NCBI GenBank assembly: GCA_022495995.1 | Contig: JAFEMH010002080.1 | Span: forward strand, 186,001 to 250,000 | Length of the DNA: 64,000 bases | Reading direction: 5' to 3' | Source of the DNA: Adenophora triphylla var. japonica | Lineage: Eukaryota; Streptophyta; Magnoliopsida; Asterales; Campanulaceae | Shown here: piece by piece, positions 46,005 through 58,786 of the stretch | Layout: the number at the start of each line of letters is the position of its first letter | How positions within the stretch are numbered: position 1 is the stretch's first letter | Translations under genes and position numbers: made by a program | The notes under the pieces: generated by a model | Database searches by the model: none | The model's input: the letters and a program-made list of their open reading frames with translations, nothing else | What the model was told of the DNA's origin: nothing

Positions 46005-46446
46005 CAGAGATGAATGGACAGCCGAAAAAACAACAATATCAGCTTCAGAAGGTTTCAGCCCACCACCCAAAAGAACAGACTTCAGAGTCAAGTCTTCATT
46101 TAATTGGTGGAGAACCTTAAAGCATGCCTCAGAATCTGAAGGGAACTTCTCAACAAATGTGATCCAATACATATGCAGCTGAAAGCAGGAACTATCTAAT
46201 TCTTACATCCAAGTCATTCAATGAGGGAGATGTGCATTACATAAAATGCAACAAACCCGTGTAATTAAGCACAACATTTCTTTTTTAATTATTAGTGGAC
46301 AGACTCTAGCTCAAAGTCATCAGGCTTGAGATATCTCTGTTGTATACAAAAAATAAACTTACCTCAACAATGTTCTCGAGAGCAGCCTTTAAAATGTTAA
46401 TGCTCAAGGTCTTCACATCATTTCCCACATCACCCAAGAATTGTTC
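46005..46446 (-). pseudogene. Captured fragment of an AIMP1/Arc1p-like tRNA-binding protein gene
   Basis: Two consecutive exon-like blocks on the - strand with GT-AG edges. Block 46446-46363 encodes EQFLGDVGNDVKTLSINILK; block 46178-46005 encodes FVEKFPSDSEACFKVLHQLN, then SVLLGGGLKPSEADIVVFSA. They resemble the N-terminal GST-C-like part of plant EMAPII/Arc1p-type aminoacyl-tRNA synthetase cofactors. The OB-fold part is absent. Assigned from memory of the family pattern; a database search would settle it. Confidence 0.55.
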
Positions 46447-47193
46447 CTATGTACACAATATATTCAAGACTTCAAAATCAAAATGGTACAATACAAACAA
46501 AAAAGATGACAAGGAAAAGCTCAGATAGCATCATGATCTGTAAGTGCAGACATTTCGGTGATATATAAATATTTTTTCTACAAATTGCTGCTAATAGAAA
46601 AGCCAAAACATGATGAATGGTACTTAAGGATTCCCCACAGATTAACATGCAGTTATACTCTAAAAAGTGAGGCTAAAAGAGAGTGTTCAGAGATGTCGTG
46701 TCTCACTGAACCAACCTCAGCATAGCTGGTAATGGTGACCTGTGATGGTGGGAGATATTAGAAATTAAAAAGTAATACAAAATGGAAGTCATCTTTTGTG
46801 GGTAAACTAACCTCTTCTTTCAGAGGGGCCTCTATCTTGTTTGCAGTGCCATTGCTAGGCCGATAAAAGTAACATCCTGAATGAACTTCAATATACCTGA
46901 CCAAATCCACACTACAACTCATTTGAATAAATCAGAGATATTAGAAATTAAAAAGTAATACAAAATGGAAGTCATCTCAGTTAACTTTCCCAGAGCCTCC
47001 ATTGACCCGCCCACAGTCCTATATAATTGCCACCCATCGTTAAAGACAATCGTGAGATACAAGACAGGAAAGATCCTATTTGAGATTAAGACACATTTAA
47101 AATTTTCAAATTAGGTAAAAATTGCAAGATAATTCAAGAATGTTGTGAAATGGTTGTATGAAAATAGCTAAAGAGCAACAACAAATCACATAC

Positions 47194-47291
47194 CAGAGCA
47201 TCTATCTTTGTGCTTGTTTGGAAATCATCAAGACAAATTCTGTCGGCAAGGGTTTCTGTGTTACGCCCAAGTTAACTTCCTGTTTTATGTC
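47194..47291 (-). pseudogene. Captured SNF2/RAD16-like fragment (possible)
   Basis: One short exon-like block on the - strand encodes RICLDDFQTSTKIDAL with a GT donor. The STKI(E/D)AL motif is characteristic of the C-terminal helicase start in RAD5/RAD16-type SNF2 proteins. The upstream part of the block has an in-frame stop. The fragment is short, so confidence is limited. Confidence 0.4.
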
Positions 47292-48229
47292 CTGTGAATC
47301 GGAAACATTATGAGCCCATGCATGGTAAAAGGAAAAGAAAATACTCATGAAGGTCTATACTCAGAGCATAACAAATATGAACATACGGCGGTCAGCTGAG
47401 GACGCACTTGCATTTGCTGCAGAGCTGCAGACATGTTCCCAGAATTACCTTGTACCAACTGGCTGAATCAACAAAAAAAAAAAACAAGAAAGTGAAAACC
47501 CAACCAAACATATACCTCGAAGGGAAACTTGATAACACAGGTAAGGTTCAATCCTTACCTAATGCACTTTCAACTATCAATCAAAATGGAAATCCCAGGT
47601 AGATGTAAACACAAACACTAAACAATCATTTCAACATAAACATCATCAATTAAACAAATTAAATAGGTCGTCAGCATAGCCTGAAATTGAAGCCGAGATC
47701 GATGTGAATTTCTTCAGATGACAGCTATCTGTGGCCAATTTCTTCATGAGAAATGGAATAGAATAACGATCATCACAAGCCCTAAAATTGTAGAATCATC
47801 AAAAACCATAATGTTCATGCATAGGAAACAAATCAAAGAGAAATCAATTGTTCTAAATGATAACTTAAGATCCGAGAAACAGGGCAAAACTACGAAAAAC
47901 AAACTGACCTCAACATCAGTAGGCAGGAAGTAGATGAACAGGTAATACCCAATCACAGTCCAAATGTGATTCCAATTCCAAACCCAAATAACCCCATAAT
48001 TGTACTAACTATACCCATCTTCAATTTTCTTTCGGATCACCCCTCTAAATTCTCTTAAACGTCGGACGAAAATTTATCAAAGAAAAAGCAAACCCAGAAA
48101 ATTCCCCACTCTAAAACATCAAAATCATCATCTGGGTAGTCACCAAAATCAGGATTTTGTATGGAAAGTTATTGAGTTGCAGCGGAGGACGTATGAGCCA
48201 TGGTTCTTCAAAGCAATCTCTTCATTGGC

Positions 48230-48285
48230 TGCTTGCAGAAGAGAGAAGAGAGAAGAGAGAAGAGAGAAGAGAGAAGAGAGACCGG
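48230..48285. repeat. (AGAGAAG)n short tandem repeat
   Basis: About six copies of agagaag in a purine-rich stretch inside the Helitron. Confidence 0.85.
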
Positions 48286-48602
48286 CAATGGTGAGTAGAG
48301 GGAGAGACGCCCAGAGAGTGTGTAGAGAGAGATCAAGAAGATGGAATACGAGAGGATGGCTTATTTTGTAAGCTATTAAGGTTATTTTCCAATTTATGAA
48401 TATTCAAAAGGGGTGTATCAAATAGGGGTGTATTCAGCAATTGACATTAAGGGGAATGAATTTAGTATTTATTAAGTCCAAGTGCTTGTTTTGGAGGGAA
48501 AATGGTGGGTGTGCTGAAGTGCTTTGCACTTCAGCCTTTATATAGTTATAGATAGATTAGTGCACCCATTAAAAAAGGTCCTAGATCAGCCACTGGTTGG
48601 AC

Positions 48603-49318
48603 CCCAGATCATCAAGTTTAGGGTCTTGGACTGTCAATGCAACCCTACTCAATAGGAAATAGGAGACGGAGAGTTTGTTCGAGTTAAGACGGTGCACTTA
48701 ACAGGAAATAGGAGACGGAGAGTTTGTTCGAGTAAAGACGGTGCACTTAAATGGAAAGCCTCGAGTTCTGACACTTAAGCAGGATTTGCACTACTGGCAT
48801 ACATGGGAGCTGAGCTGAGATTTGATCCTGCAACTTGTGTTTGGCGTCGTAGGATAATTAAATCATTAGATACCGAAAATTCCAATTGAGTTATATATTT
48901 CTGTTTTGGTAGATTGGAAGAATAATATTCATACCCTTTGGTCAGTCAGGAATGTCTTTGTGTAAGAATTTGAGCCACCTCATATGACTGTAGAAAGCAA
49001 GTTATTTCGTAATCTTTTACTATTGGACATCAAAAATAAACTATCATTGATTTTTACCTCTTTTTGTACAATGGTTTTATTTATTTTGTGGTCAAACAAT
49101 GAGACGGATTATATGTCCTAAGACTTTTTTTTCAACTCCTTTTAGAACCTTAAAATTATAAAATGTAAGATTTGGTTTTTGTTAACGAACTCATATCACT
49201 AAAAATAAAAATCAAGCGATTGCAATCGAATCATTATCATCCTAGATTCTCGTAATTCAGATTCTCAAACGAGTCAGAATCAAAAAAAATAAAATAAAAA
49301 TAAAAGGAGTAATCTTAA
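48603..49318. other. Intergenic region with a 2-copy tandem repeat
   Basis: A block of about 53 bp, aggaaataggagacggagag...gacggtgcactta, occurs twice at about 48652-48750. Otherwise no gene or element terminus is recognised. Confidence 0.6.
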
Positions 49319-49511
49319 TACTCCCTCCGTCCCAATAAAAGCTTCACTAATTACTCAAAATGGCGTCCCGTTAGAAGCTTCACCTTTCTTTTTTTGGCAA
49401 AGAATCTTCACTATTCTCTCCACTCATTCTCTCTCCTAAAACACTATTACACTCACAACACTTTTCAAATTCACTATTCCCTCTACTAATTCTCTCTCCT
49501 ATTTTCAAATT
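49319..49511. mobile_element. Stowaway-like MITE, left part, cut by the large MULE
   Basis: tactccctccgtcccaataaaagc and the usual interior up to ctctcctattttcaaatt. Related copies (29423) continue acactcacaac; here the MULE starts instead. The missing right half is not found at 59225 or 61290. Confidence 0.75.
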
Positions 49512-49692
49512 GGTGAATTTTATTTGCAAGGCATGAAACTTGCAAGGCACGTGGAAATGACGAAAATGCCCATTTATATATAATTTTTTTTTTTTTTTTT
49601 CATTCCTCATTCCCTCCAACCGTTCAAGCGTCTCTTTTCTCTCTCGTACACACGAACGACGGCGACGAAGACGAACCAACGACGCTACAACA

Positions 49693-51915
49693 ATGGTGAA
49701 GATGAAAATTCCGGCAATTAAGCCCGGTGCTTCCGCCGCTGGTACCGCCGCTTCCATGGCCGCTGGGACATCATCTAGGACGGTGCCTGTAAAGAAGGTA
49801 ATCCCTCCTTCCCTGGCCTCGATTTTATGAAGTTTAGGTCAAAAGAGAGTATCATTATATTCAAAAATTAGTTTGATGAACTGGGTTATAAAATGAGATG
49901 TTATGAACTGGGTTTGAATGCGTTGTTTCCATCGTTGAAGATGAACTGGGTTTGAAATTGTATTTGCGAAATAGGTTTCTGGAATGTGATTGTTTCGTAT
50001 AATTTTACACGTTCTATTTCACAATAGTTCGTGTAAAATTATACGAACTGGTTCCAATATTTTCGTATATGGTCATACGAACCACAATGAACAATGTTTA
50101 GGTTGATTCGTTTGCCTATACACGAAAATGGTCCTTCTATTCGTATGAAAATTACACGAAATTGTTCTTAGCAATTCGTGTATAGGCATACGAAATTAAC
50201 TAAACATTATTTTCCATTGTGTTTCGTATGCCTATATACGAACTGATACCATATTATTCGTATGAATATACACGAATTGATTCAGTCATCACCGAGCCCG
50301 AGAGATTTGGGGCAACCCCACTAGCCAGTCGGTGGTGAAGTTCCATACCAGACATCAGCATCTCGATAGGTAAGCTATTTGTTTACAAAAATAAACTTTG
50401 ACGAAACATTTGTTTTAATGTAATCATTATTGTGAAATTCTAAAAATTGTTATTGATAAATCTTTAAACAGGTTCTCGCGTGATAGACTGGCCGAGGATG
50501 ATCGAGCATGGTTGACTGCAGTCGATGCTACGGGTATCCATCACCTGCATGATACCACCATTCGCCGGACTAGCTCGGCGGCTGGCACGGCATTTGTGGA
50601 ACGGTGGTCTCCTGAGACTAACACGTTTCACATGCCGTGGGGGGAGATGACGATTACGATGCATGACGTCCCTCATATTTTAGGTATATTGTTGTTATAT
50701 TTTTCATTTTCAATATGTAGAGCTTTGGTTATTTGCATTTGACATATTCTTCATTTACAATTTATAGGTGTCGGTGTACGGGTTTTCTGTTAGGACGGCG
50801 GATCCAGAGCGACCTACGCCGGATACTGAGACACCTCATCGGGTGTACTGAGGGCACGTCCTACACATTACGTGAGCTCCGTCTTGCCTTTGAGGCCCGT
50901 TCGGCATTGTCGGATGACCGGCGTGCATCCACTTATCTCCTGTTCCTCTTGGGTTGCACGCTGTTTGTGGACAAGAGTCGGGATAAGATGCACTGCGGCT
51001 TATCTTTCCACTGTGCGTGGATCTTCGAGAGATTTGGGCGTCTCGCACAGGGATCACCGCTTTGGCGTACATCTATCGCGAGTTGGGGAAGGCGTCCGAG
51101 ATCCGGATGCGCTCGAGATGGGAGGCTCTTCGACTCTCTGAGGTAATATTTAATATTTATTTATTACTCCTTTTTTTCTAAACAGATGTCTTTTTTGACA
51201 TATTTCTAAAATACTTTTCAGGCCTGGATATACGAGTACTTCCCGGACTTCCGGCGACTTTTGAGCCCGGATTGGCAGGAGGGGCAGCCGAGAGCCCGGA
51301 GATGGTCACGCACTGATAGAGCTGGCAGGGAGATGGAGCATCTGCTCGAGTTTCGACGCACCCTAGACAGGATGCCTGTTGAGAGGGTGAGCTTTTTATA
51401 TTTAAATTGTTATACTCCCTCCGTCCCATTGAAAGTATTCTGTTCATGTTTGCTAACAAAGTGAGTTATAGGTATGTTGGACGCCTTATGGTACCGGGGT
51501 GGATGCGCTTTTACCGGTTTCATACTTCAGAGGTGTTATACGCTTCTTAGACATCACCGAGGCGTATATGCCTGACCGGGTGACCAGGCAGTTCGCTATC
51601 CAGCAGAGGATCCCTAGGATGTCCCCCTTGCCTATCTCGACGTGCATTTTGATGGCTGGTCATAAGGGGTACAAGAAGGTGTATGGCGATCGTGATGATG
51701 TTTGGGACGAGTGGATGGAGTACAACATGGAGGCTTACGATCCAGTTCGTCGTTTGGGGCCATCAGTGACTACATCTCCTCCAGTGACTCCAGACTATAT
51801 GGAGTGGTTTCGAGCTAGGAGTCATGTTCGGATTAGTAATCCGATACATGAGCCCGCAGCTGACATTCCCACTCATCATGGTCATCCAGAGCCACTACCC
51901 CGCGATCAGAGATAG
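49693..51915 (+). pseudogene. Plant mobile domain (PMD, MAIN-like) gene of the MULE
   Basis: Exon-like blocks: 49693-49797 (MVKMKIPAIKPG...), about 50286-50370 (QSVVKFHTRHQHLD), 50472-50693 (WLTAVDATGIHHL, ERWSPETNTFHMPWGEMTIT), about 50768-51141 (LRELRLAFEARSAL, YLLFLLGCTLFVDKS, AYIYRELGKASE), 51222-51386 (WIYEYFPDFRRL) and 51471-51915 (YMPDRVTRQFAIQQRIPR, WDEWMEYNMEAYDP). This is the PMD pattern shared with MAIN/MAIL proteins and 'serine/threonine phosphatase 7 long form' annotations. The role of PMD in transposons is unknown. The 50768-51141 block needs two or three frame changes, so the copy is broken. Intron 1 contains dyad cluster A. Confidence 0.75.
50028..50276. repeat. Dyad cluster A (PMD intron 1)
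   Basis: Seven dyads, TTCGTRT-N6-AYACGAA, start at 50028, 50062, 50107, 50140, 50175, 50223 and 50257. Within pairs the period is about 34 bp (20-bp dyad and 14-bp spacer; one is 21 + 13). Larger gaps separate the pairs. Confidence 0.93.
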
Positions 51916-52266
51916 GCTACTTCCATTGCTCACGGATGACCAGGCTCGATGACCTCGTAGCTATCGTTGTGCGGAGTGCACGAGAGTTTAGGATATCACA
52001 TTTAGTGTCTATCGGTTTAGGATGAGTTTGGGATGATGTGTGGATTATGTACACTGTATTTTTGGATTATATATTTTGATGTATTTTTGGATTATATTTT
52101 TTTATGTATGGATTATGTACACTGTATGGATTATATATTTTGATGTATTTTTTGTGAATTTATTTTCACAACTGCTTTCCATATGTTGTCCAAGGAAAAT
52201 TTTGGTGAATATTTTTTCAATGTATTTTTTACTCTGTTCTGTACATACAGTCTGTTCAGACTTCAT

Positions 52267-52436
52267 TTCGTGTGGTTATACACGAAATGATTCCTAGAGT
52301 TTCGTGTATTTTCATACGAACTACTTGTAAAGATTTCGTATAAAACTACACGAAAAGTGATATACAATTTTAAGCCTGTATTTCGTGTGGTTATACACGA
52401 AAAAATGTCTATAGTTTCGTGTATGCTCATACGAAA
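52267..52436. repeat. Dyad cluster B (after the PMD gene)
   Basis: Five dyads start at 52267, 52301, 52335, 52383 and 52417. Three spacers are exactly 14 bp and one is 28 bp. Confidence 0.93.
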
Positions 52437-52449
52437 TATATGCAATCTT

Positions 52450-55125
52450 TTTTTAACTCAATTTCCATTTGGATTTTGAGGAAACTCATGTAGATGAAAA
52501 ACATTTTAAATGTCATTTAGAATCTAGGAAAAAATTAAAAAAAAATAAACGAGGTAGGCGTATACCATTTTTGGCAAGATCGGGACACAGAAAACCCTAA
52601 ACACCCTAAATAATGGCAAAATTTTGTAACTCAATCTCCATTTGGATTTTGAGGAAACTCATGTAGATGAAAAACATTTTAAATGTCATTTAGAATCTAG
52701 AAAAAAATTAAAAAAAAATAAACGAGGTAGGCTTATACCATTTTTGGCAAGATCGGGACACAGAAACCCCTAAAAACCCTAAATAATGGCAAAATTTTGT
52801 AACTCAATCTCCATTTGGATTTTGAGGAAACTCATGTAGATGAAAAACATTTTAAATGTCATTTAGAATCTAGGAAAAAATTAAAAAAAAATAAACGAGG
52901 TAGGCGTATACCATTTTTGGCAAGATCGGGACACAGAAAACCCTAAAAACCCTAAATAATGGCAAAATTTTGTAACTCAATATCCATTTGGATTTTGAGG
53001 AAACTCATGTAGATGAAAAACATTTTAAATGTCATTTAGAATCTAGAAAAAATAAAAAAATAAACGAGGTAGGCTTATACCATTTTTGGCAAGATCGGGA
53101 CACGTAAAACCCTAAAAACCCTAAATAATGGCAAAATTTTGTAACTCAATCTCCATTTGGATTTTGAGGAAACTCATGTAGATGAAAAACATTTTAAATG
53201 TCATTTATAATCTAGAAAAAAATTAAAAAAAAATAAACGAGGTAGGCTTATACCATTTTTGGCAAGATCGGGACACAGAAAACCCTAAAAACCCTAAATA
53301 ATGGCAAAATTTTGTAACTCAATCTCCATTTGGATTTTGAGGAAACTCATGTAGATGAAAAACATTTTAAATGTCATTTAGAATCTAGGAAAAAATTAAA
53401 AAAATAAACGAGGTAGGCGTATACCATTTTTGGCAAGATCGGGACACGTAAAACCCTAAAAACCCTAAATAATGGCAAAATTTTGTAACTCAATATCCAT
53501 TTGGATTTTGAGGAAACTCATGTAGATGAAAAACATTTTAAATGTCATTTAGAATCTAGAAAAAAATTAAAAAAATAAACGAGGTAGGCTTATACCATTT
53601 TTGGCAAGATCGGGACACGTAAAACCCTAAAAACCCTAAATAATGGCAAAATTTTGTAACTCAATCTCCATTTGGATTTTGAGGAAACTCATGTAGATGA
53701 AAAACATTTTAAATGTCATTTAGAATCTAGAAAAAAATTAAAAAAAATTAAACGAGGTAGGCTTATACCATTTTTGGCAAGATCGGGACACGTAAAACCC
53801 TAAAAACCCTAAATAATGGCAAAATTTTGGAACTCAATCTCCATTTGGATTTTGAGGAAACTCATGTAGATGAAAAACATTTTAAATGTCATTTAGAATC
53901 TAGAAAAAAATTAAAAAAATAAACGAGGTAGGCTTATACCATTTTTGGCAAGATCGGGACACGTAAAACCCTAAACACCCTAAATAATGGCAAAATTTTG
54001 TAACTCAATCTCCATTCGGATTTTGAGGAAACTCATGTAGATGAAAAACATTTTAAATGTCATTTAGAATCTAGAAAAAAATTAACACCAACTCAACGAG
54101 GTAGGCTTATCCCATTTTTGGCACGATCGGGACACGAAAACCCTAAAAACCCTAAATAATGGCAAAATTTTGTAACTCAATCTCCATTTGGATTTTGAGG
54201 AAACTCATGTAGATGAAAAACATTTTAAATGTCATTTATAATCTAGAAAAAAATTAAAAAAAAATAAACGAGGTAGGCTTATACCATTTTTGGCAAGATC
54301 GGGACACAGAAAACCCTAAAAACCCTAAATAATGGCAAAATTTTGTAACTCAATCTCCATTTGGATTTTGAGGAAACTCATGTAGATGAAAAACATTTTA
54401 AATGTCATTTAGAATCTAGAAAAAAATTAAAAAAAAATAAACGAGGTAGGCTTATACCATTTTTGGCAAGATCGGGACACAGAAAACCCTAAACACCCTA
54501 AATAATGGCAAAATTTTGTAACTCAATCTCCATTTGGATTTTGAGGAAACTCATGTAGATGAAAAACATTTTAAATGTCATTTAGAATCTAGAAAAAATT
54601 AAATAAAATAAACGAGGTAGGCTTATACCATTTTTGGCAAGATCGGGACACAGAAAACCCTAAAAACCCTAAATAATGGCAAAATTTTGTAACTCAATCT
54701 CCATTTGGATTTTGAGGAAACTCATGTAGATGAAAAACATTTTAAATGTCATTTAGAATCTAGAAAAAAATTAAAAAAAAATAAACGAGGTAGGCTTATA
54801 CCATTTTTGGCAAGATCGGGACACAGAAAACCCTAAAAACCCTAAATAATGGCAAAATTTTGTAACTCAATCTCCATTTGGATTTTGAGGAAACTCATGT
54901 AGATGAAAAACATTTTAAATGTCATTTATAATCTAGAAAAAAATTAAAAAAAAATAAACGAGGTAGGCTTATACCATTTTTGGCAAGATCGGGACACAGA
55001 AAACCACTAAAACCCTAAATAATGGCAAAATTTTGTAACTCAATCTCCATTTGGATTTTGAGGAAACTCATGTAGATGAAAAACATTTTAAATGTCATTT
55101 ATAATCTAGAAAAAAATTAAAAAAA
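52450..55125. repeat. 173-bp satellite, about 16 copies
   Basis: Unit of about 166-173 bp beginning aactcaatctccatttgg and ending aataatggcaaaattttgt. Starts are spaced 173 bp apart at 52455, 52628, 52801, 52974 and 53143 onward to 55038. Copies are highly similar. Each contains aaaccctaaaaaccctaaat, two near-telomeric heptamers. Length differences come mainly from the A-rich run. It fills the space between the two MULE genes. Confidence 0.97.
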
Positions 55126-55159
55126 AAATAAATAGATGAAATATATTGCTCAAATTAAT

Positions 55160-55281
55160 TTCGTATGAAAATACACGAATTATAGCTTCATATTTCGTGT
55201 GTTATTATACGAAAACCTCTTCATGATTTCGTTTATTATTACACGACAATGCGTAGTTTGTTTCGTGTATTTCTACACGAA
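55160..55281. repeat. Dyad cluster C (before the transposase gene)
   Basis: Four dyads start at 55160, 55194, 55228 and 55262, an exact 34-bp period. The third has one changed base in each half. Confidence 0.95.
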
Positions 55282-55425
55282 ACGAGTTAAACCAGGAGCT
55301 ATATTAAACGCCGTCAATCATATTTTCGTCCCAGCAGCTATTACGAAACGCAACCAGCAGCGTTAAACCAGCAGCCCCATTCACCATTCAATAACACACA
55401 TTATCCAAGTTCTTACAATCATATT

Positions 55426-58400
55426 ATGGATTCCTCACATAGTTTCGATGATATTAACCTTGATGATATAGAATTTATCTTTGAAGAAGAAGACGAAAGG
55501 GCACCAAATCAAGATTCTCCACAACCTTCATCTCCTTCTCCGCATCAAAATCAAAATCCAAGCTCCAATGAAGTAAGTTCATATGCTACTATCTTATCTT
55601 TGTCATATGTGGATTCTATTGACAATGTTCCATATACACATTAGAATAAAAATGCAATCTTGAAATACACATTCGAATAAAAATCCAATCTTGAAATTTT
55701 TGCTTGATTAGTTATTTATGCAACTATAATTTGCAGGTCAATATCCTGATTTGAGTGATCAATTCACGACATCACAATTATTTGAAAATAGAGATGAACT
55801 TCTAAAACACGTATGGAGTATTGCGGCCCTTCAAAATTTAACACTTGTTATACAAGATTCGAGAAAGACTAGTGGGAATATCCAAGGCTACGCAAAGATT
55901 ATATGTCATTTTGGTGGCAAGTATAGGCTGGCAAATCTAAAAATCGAGGCTAACTAGCAAAGCAAGAGGATTGGGTGCAAGTTTGAACTTCGGGCCAAAG
56001 ATATGGGTCTTTGGGTTATGGGGTTATGTTGTCAAGCATGGCTCTCATAATCATGACTTTCCAACGTATCCGGAAGGTCATCCGCTCGGGAAATTGTCAC
56101 AAGATGAGTATGAGGAGGTGTGTACCGCAAGTCAATCGTCCATGCGTCCGAATAACATTCTCACAATGTTAAAGAAGAAGGATAAGAAGAATGTGAGTAC
56201 TCAGACACACGTCCATAATGCCATCGTGAAGTTCAAAGCAAGGGAACGAGCAGGGAGATCACCGCTGCAACAATTCATGAAATTACTCGACGATAAGCAA
56301 TATATTGTATTCACGAGGAAAGCCAAGGACAGTGACATCATCGGCGACGTATTCTTCTCTCACCCACTAGCATCGCATATGCTCAACTGCTTTCCATACG
56401 TAGTCCAAGGTAAATTTTTGTGAATTTTTTTTCAATGTGTTTTTTACTCTGTTCTGTACATACGATGCATTCAGACTTCATTTCGTATGGTTATACACGA
56501 AATTTTGCCTACAAGTTCGTGTATTTTTATACGAAACATATGTTCATATTTCGTATAAAACTACACGAAAAGGATATATAATTTTAAGACTATATTTCGT
56601 GTGGTCATACACGAAATGGTATATTTATGTCGTGTAAAAATACACGATATAAAATGTACAATTTCGTATATAAGTACACGAAATGTAATTCGTGATTTGT
56701 TGTCTGACTCTGTTTCTCTTTAAAATCCTGCTAGGTGATTGCACTTACAACACCAACTGCTATGGACTGCCATTCCTACATATTTTGGGATTTACTTCCA
56801 CGGGGAAGAATTTCACAATTGCATATGCGTTTCTCCAAAATGAGAAGACCGATAATTTTGCATGGGCACTCAAGAATTTGCGTACTCTTTTTCATCCTCC
56901 CAACATGCCAACAGTTTTCTTCACTGATCGAGACTTGGCTTTCATTAATGCTTTGTCAGCGAGAATTTCCCGAGACCGCACATCATTTGTGTCGAAGGCA
57001 TATAGAAGTCAATGTTCGAAAGAGGGCGTTGGCTCATACTGGGAACCCGGAATTCGCAAAAGCATTCATGAATAAATTCAATGCAAAGAATATCAGCCGC
57101 TACTTCCGGAGAATGGAACACCCGTTGGCAACGGTTTTCTGAACGTTTTGCAGCTTATCCTGCTTTATTGATCTATCTCCGCGATACATGGATTACTCCA
57201 TACTCTCAAAATATTCTGTCCATGCATACGGATACGTTGCTACACTTCGAACCCACACCACGAACAGATCCTGAGAGTGAGCATAGCGAGGTTGAAGCAT
57301 GCGTTGGGAAGTACTTCTTCTACTTTTGACACAATTTTCAAAGTTGCTCACGAGATCATGGAAATTCAAATAGTAAAAATCAAAGCTAGCATGGAGATGG
57401 CAAAGAGCGAGAATTCCGGTTGATATGAAGACTTGTAATCTTTATCGGGACATATTGGGGCGAGTGTCAAATGTAGCCTTGGACATCATCAAAAAAGAGC
57501 GGTCTCGTATTGGGGATAATGTCATGGATCCCTCGTAATGTGGGTGTTATGTTAGGCGAACACATGGACTTCCATGCGATCACGAGATTGCACGCATACA
57601 GAGCTACGGGGACGGATTGGGTTGTCTTCGATTCATGCTTTTTGGAAGAAGTTGGACATTGAGCTGTACCTTGTCCAACTAGGTCTTCGATCAATGAAAA
57701 TTCTTTTGTAGCTGTGTGGAACGAAGTACAGAAGGCACCTGAACCGATCAAGAGAAAGTTATTCCAAACGATAAATGAAGAGCTACATCCACAAACCAGA
57801 GATGCTTCTGAGCCACCTCATATTTCAAAGGCAAATAAACCCCGGACCGCCAGTTCGAGAATACTTTCAGATTGGGAGCATACAGACAGATATTTTGGAG
57901 TCCCCAGCTACACCACCCTCACCAGCAGCAGGGCTAGATCTACATTCATTGCATCAACCCAATCGGGTATGATGTCGTGGGACTCAAACTCTTTGAAGTC
58001 CACGCCCAATCCGAAAGTAGGTTCAAACACTACACCATCTAGCCCTACTACTCCTACGTCTCTTCCACCACTAGCTTCTTCAACTCGTGGGAGAGGACGA
58101 GGTCGGGGACGAGGACGGGGACGGGGTCGGAGTCCGGGTCGGGGTCGTGGAAAGGGAAATGGACAAGTCACTAGTCTACATACTTCTGGGTATACTATGT
58201 CATTTATGCCTTTCATGGTCCCATTTATTGAAGGCATCACAGATGTGAGGGGTGATGGACATTGTGGCTATAGAGCCGTAGGCTTGAGATATACGGAGAT
58301 GAGGACATGTGGCCTCAAGTCCGCACAGATTGTTGCCTTGAGCTGCATAGTCGACGCGAGCTTTATCAGAGAGTTATATCTTGGACTAGTATGGACGAGC

Positions 58401-58786
58401 TCCACAGTCGCATTGCTTACTATTCCTCCCCGGCTCCTGAGTATTATTATATGACCCTCCCAGAGCTAGGGCACATCATTGCCACGAGGTATAATGTGGT
58501 GTTCATCTCGTACACGCTAACCAGTGGCTTCACATGCCTTCCGGTGACTGTACCACAAGGAGTAGGACCACCCAGACATACTTGTGCTTGGACACATTGG
58601 AAACCATTTTATATTGCTGCACATGTTAGATAATGATTACCCAATGCCATCGCCAGCGTTATATTGGGAGGCTCATCGTGATGCAAGCGCAAGTAACTTG
58701 GTCATGCCATACAGAGCTCGGATAGAGACATTCAACCGACTCTCAATTGCGTCGAACGAAGAAAGAGCTTCAAGGAATAGGCCATA
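55426..58786 (+). pseudogene. FAR1/MULE transposase fused to an OTU domain
   Basis: The start is the Met at 55426, followed by an acidic exon ending at 55572 before gtaag. The next block (55737-56411) has a FAR1-like DNA-binding region (LFENRDELLKHVWSIA, GGKYR, GSHNHDFP) with a TAG and a frameshift. A third block from 56734 has the DDE core (GDCTYNTNCYGLPFL, then FFTDRDLAFINAL) and HLCRRHIEVNVRKRA, with several frame changes. At 58080-58160 an arginine-glycine repeat leads into an OTU-type cysteine protease domain (ITDVRGDGHCGYRAV, MTLPELGHIIATRYNVVFIS). The transposase cuts and joins element ends; the OTU domain would cleave ubiquitin-like chains. Because of the frame changes, no active protein can be read. 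Confidence 0.85.
56482..56682. repeat. Dyad cluster D (transposase intron)
   Basis: Six dyads start at 56482, 56516, 56550, 56596, 56629 and 56663. Most intervals are 34 bp. Two share the sequence seen in cluster B (TTCGTATAAAACTACACGAA). Confidence 0.93.

Larger units (their letters stand above)
44437..48556 (-). mobile_element. Non-autonomous Helitron with captured gene fragments
   Basis: On the - strand it begins TCTATCTATAACTATATAAAGG (5' TC) and ends GCGTTTAACGCACGGGTGTTATACTAG. That is the CTAG-type 3' end with a small palindrome (GCGTT-A-AACGC) about 15 bases upstream. The preceding host base is A and the following is T, as expected for Helitron insertion between A and T, with no target duplication. 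No Rep/helicase gene is present. The interior carries exon-like fragments, all on the - strand and with their introns, from at least two genes. Confidence 0.75.
44258..48594. mobile_element. hAT-like element interrupted by a Helitron
   Basis: Left part 44258-44436 starts actgtttcggacct...gtgggtgca-like motifs. Right part 48557-48594 ends gtgcacccattaaaaaaggtcctagatcagccact. The inverted ends share ggacct. Flanks tgttggac (44250-44257) and ggttggac (48595-48602) match at 7 of 8 positions. It resembles the MITE at 20227-20507. Confidence 0.55.

Noticed and set aside
52450..55125. Interstitial telomere
   Set aside because: The heptamers are only a small part of a 173-bp unit and are not in long perfect tandem runs.
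57908..58240. Pro/Arg-rich 110-codon frame on the - strand
   Set aside because: Antisense of the Arg-Gly repeat in the transposase-OTU gene.
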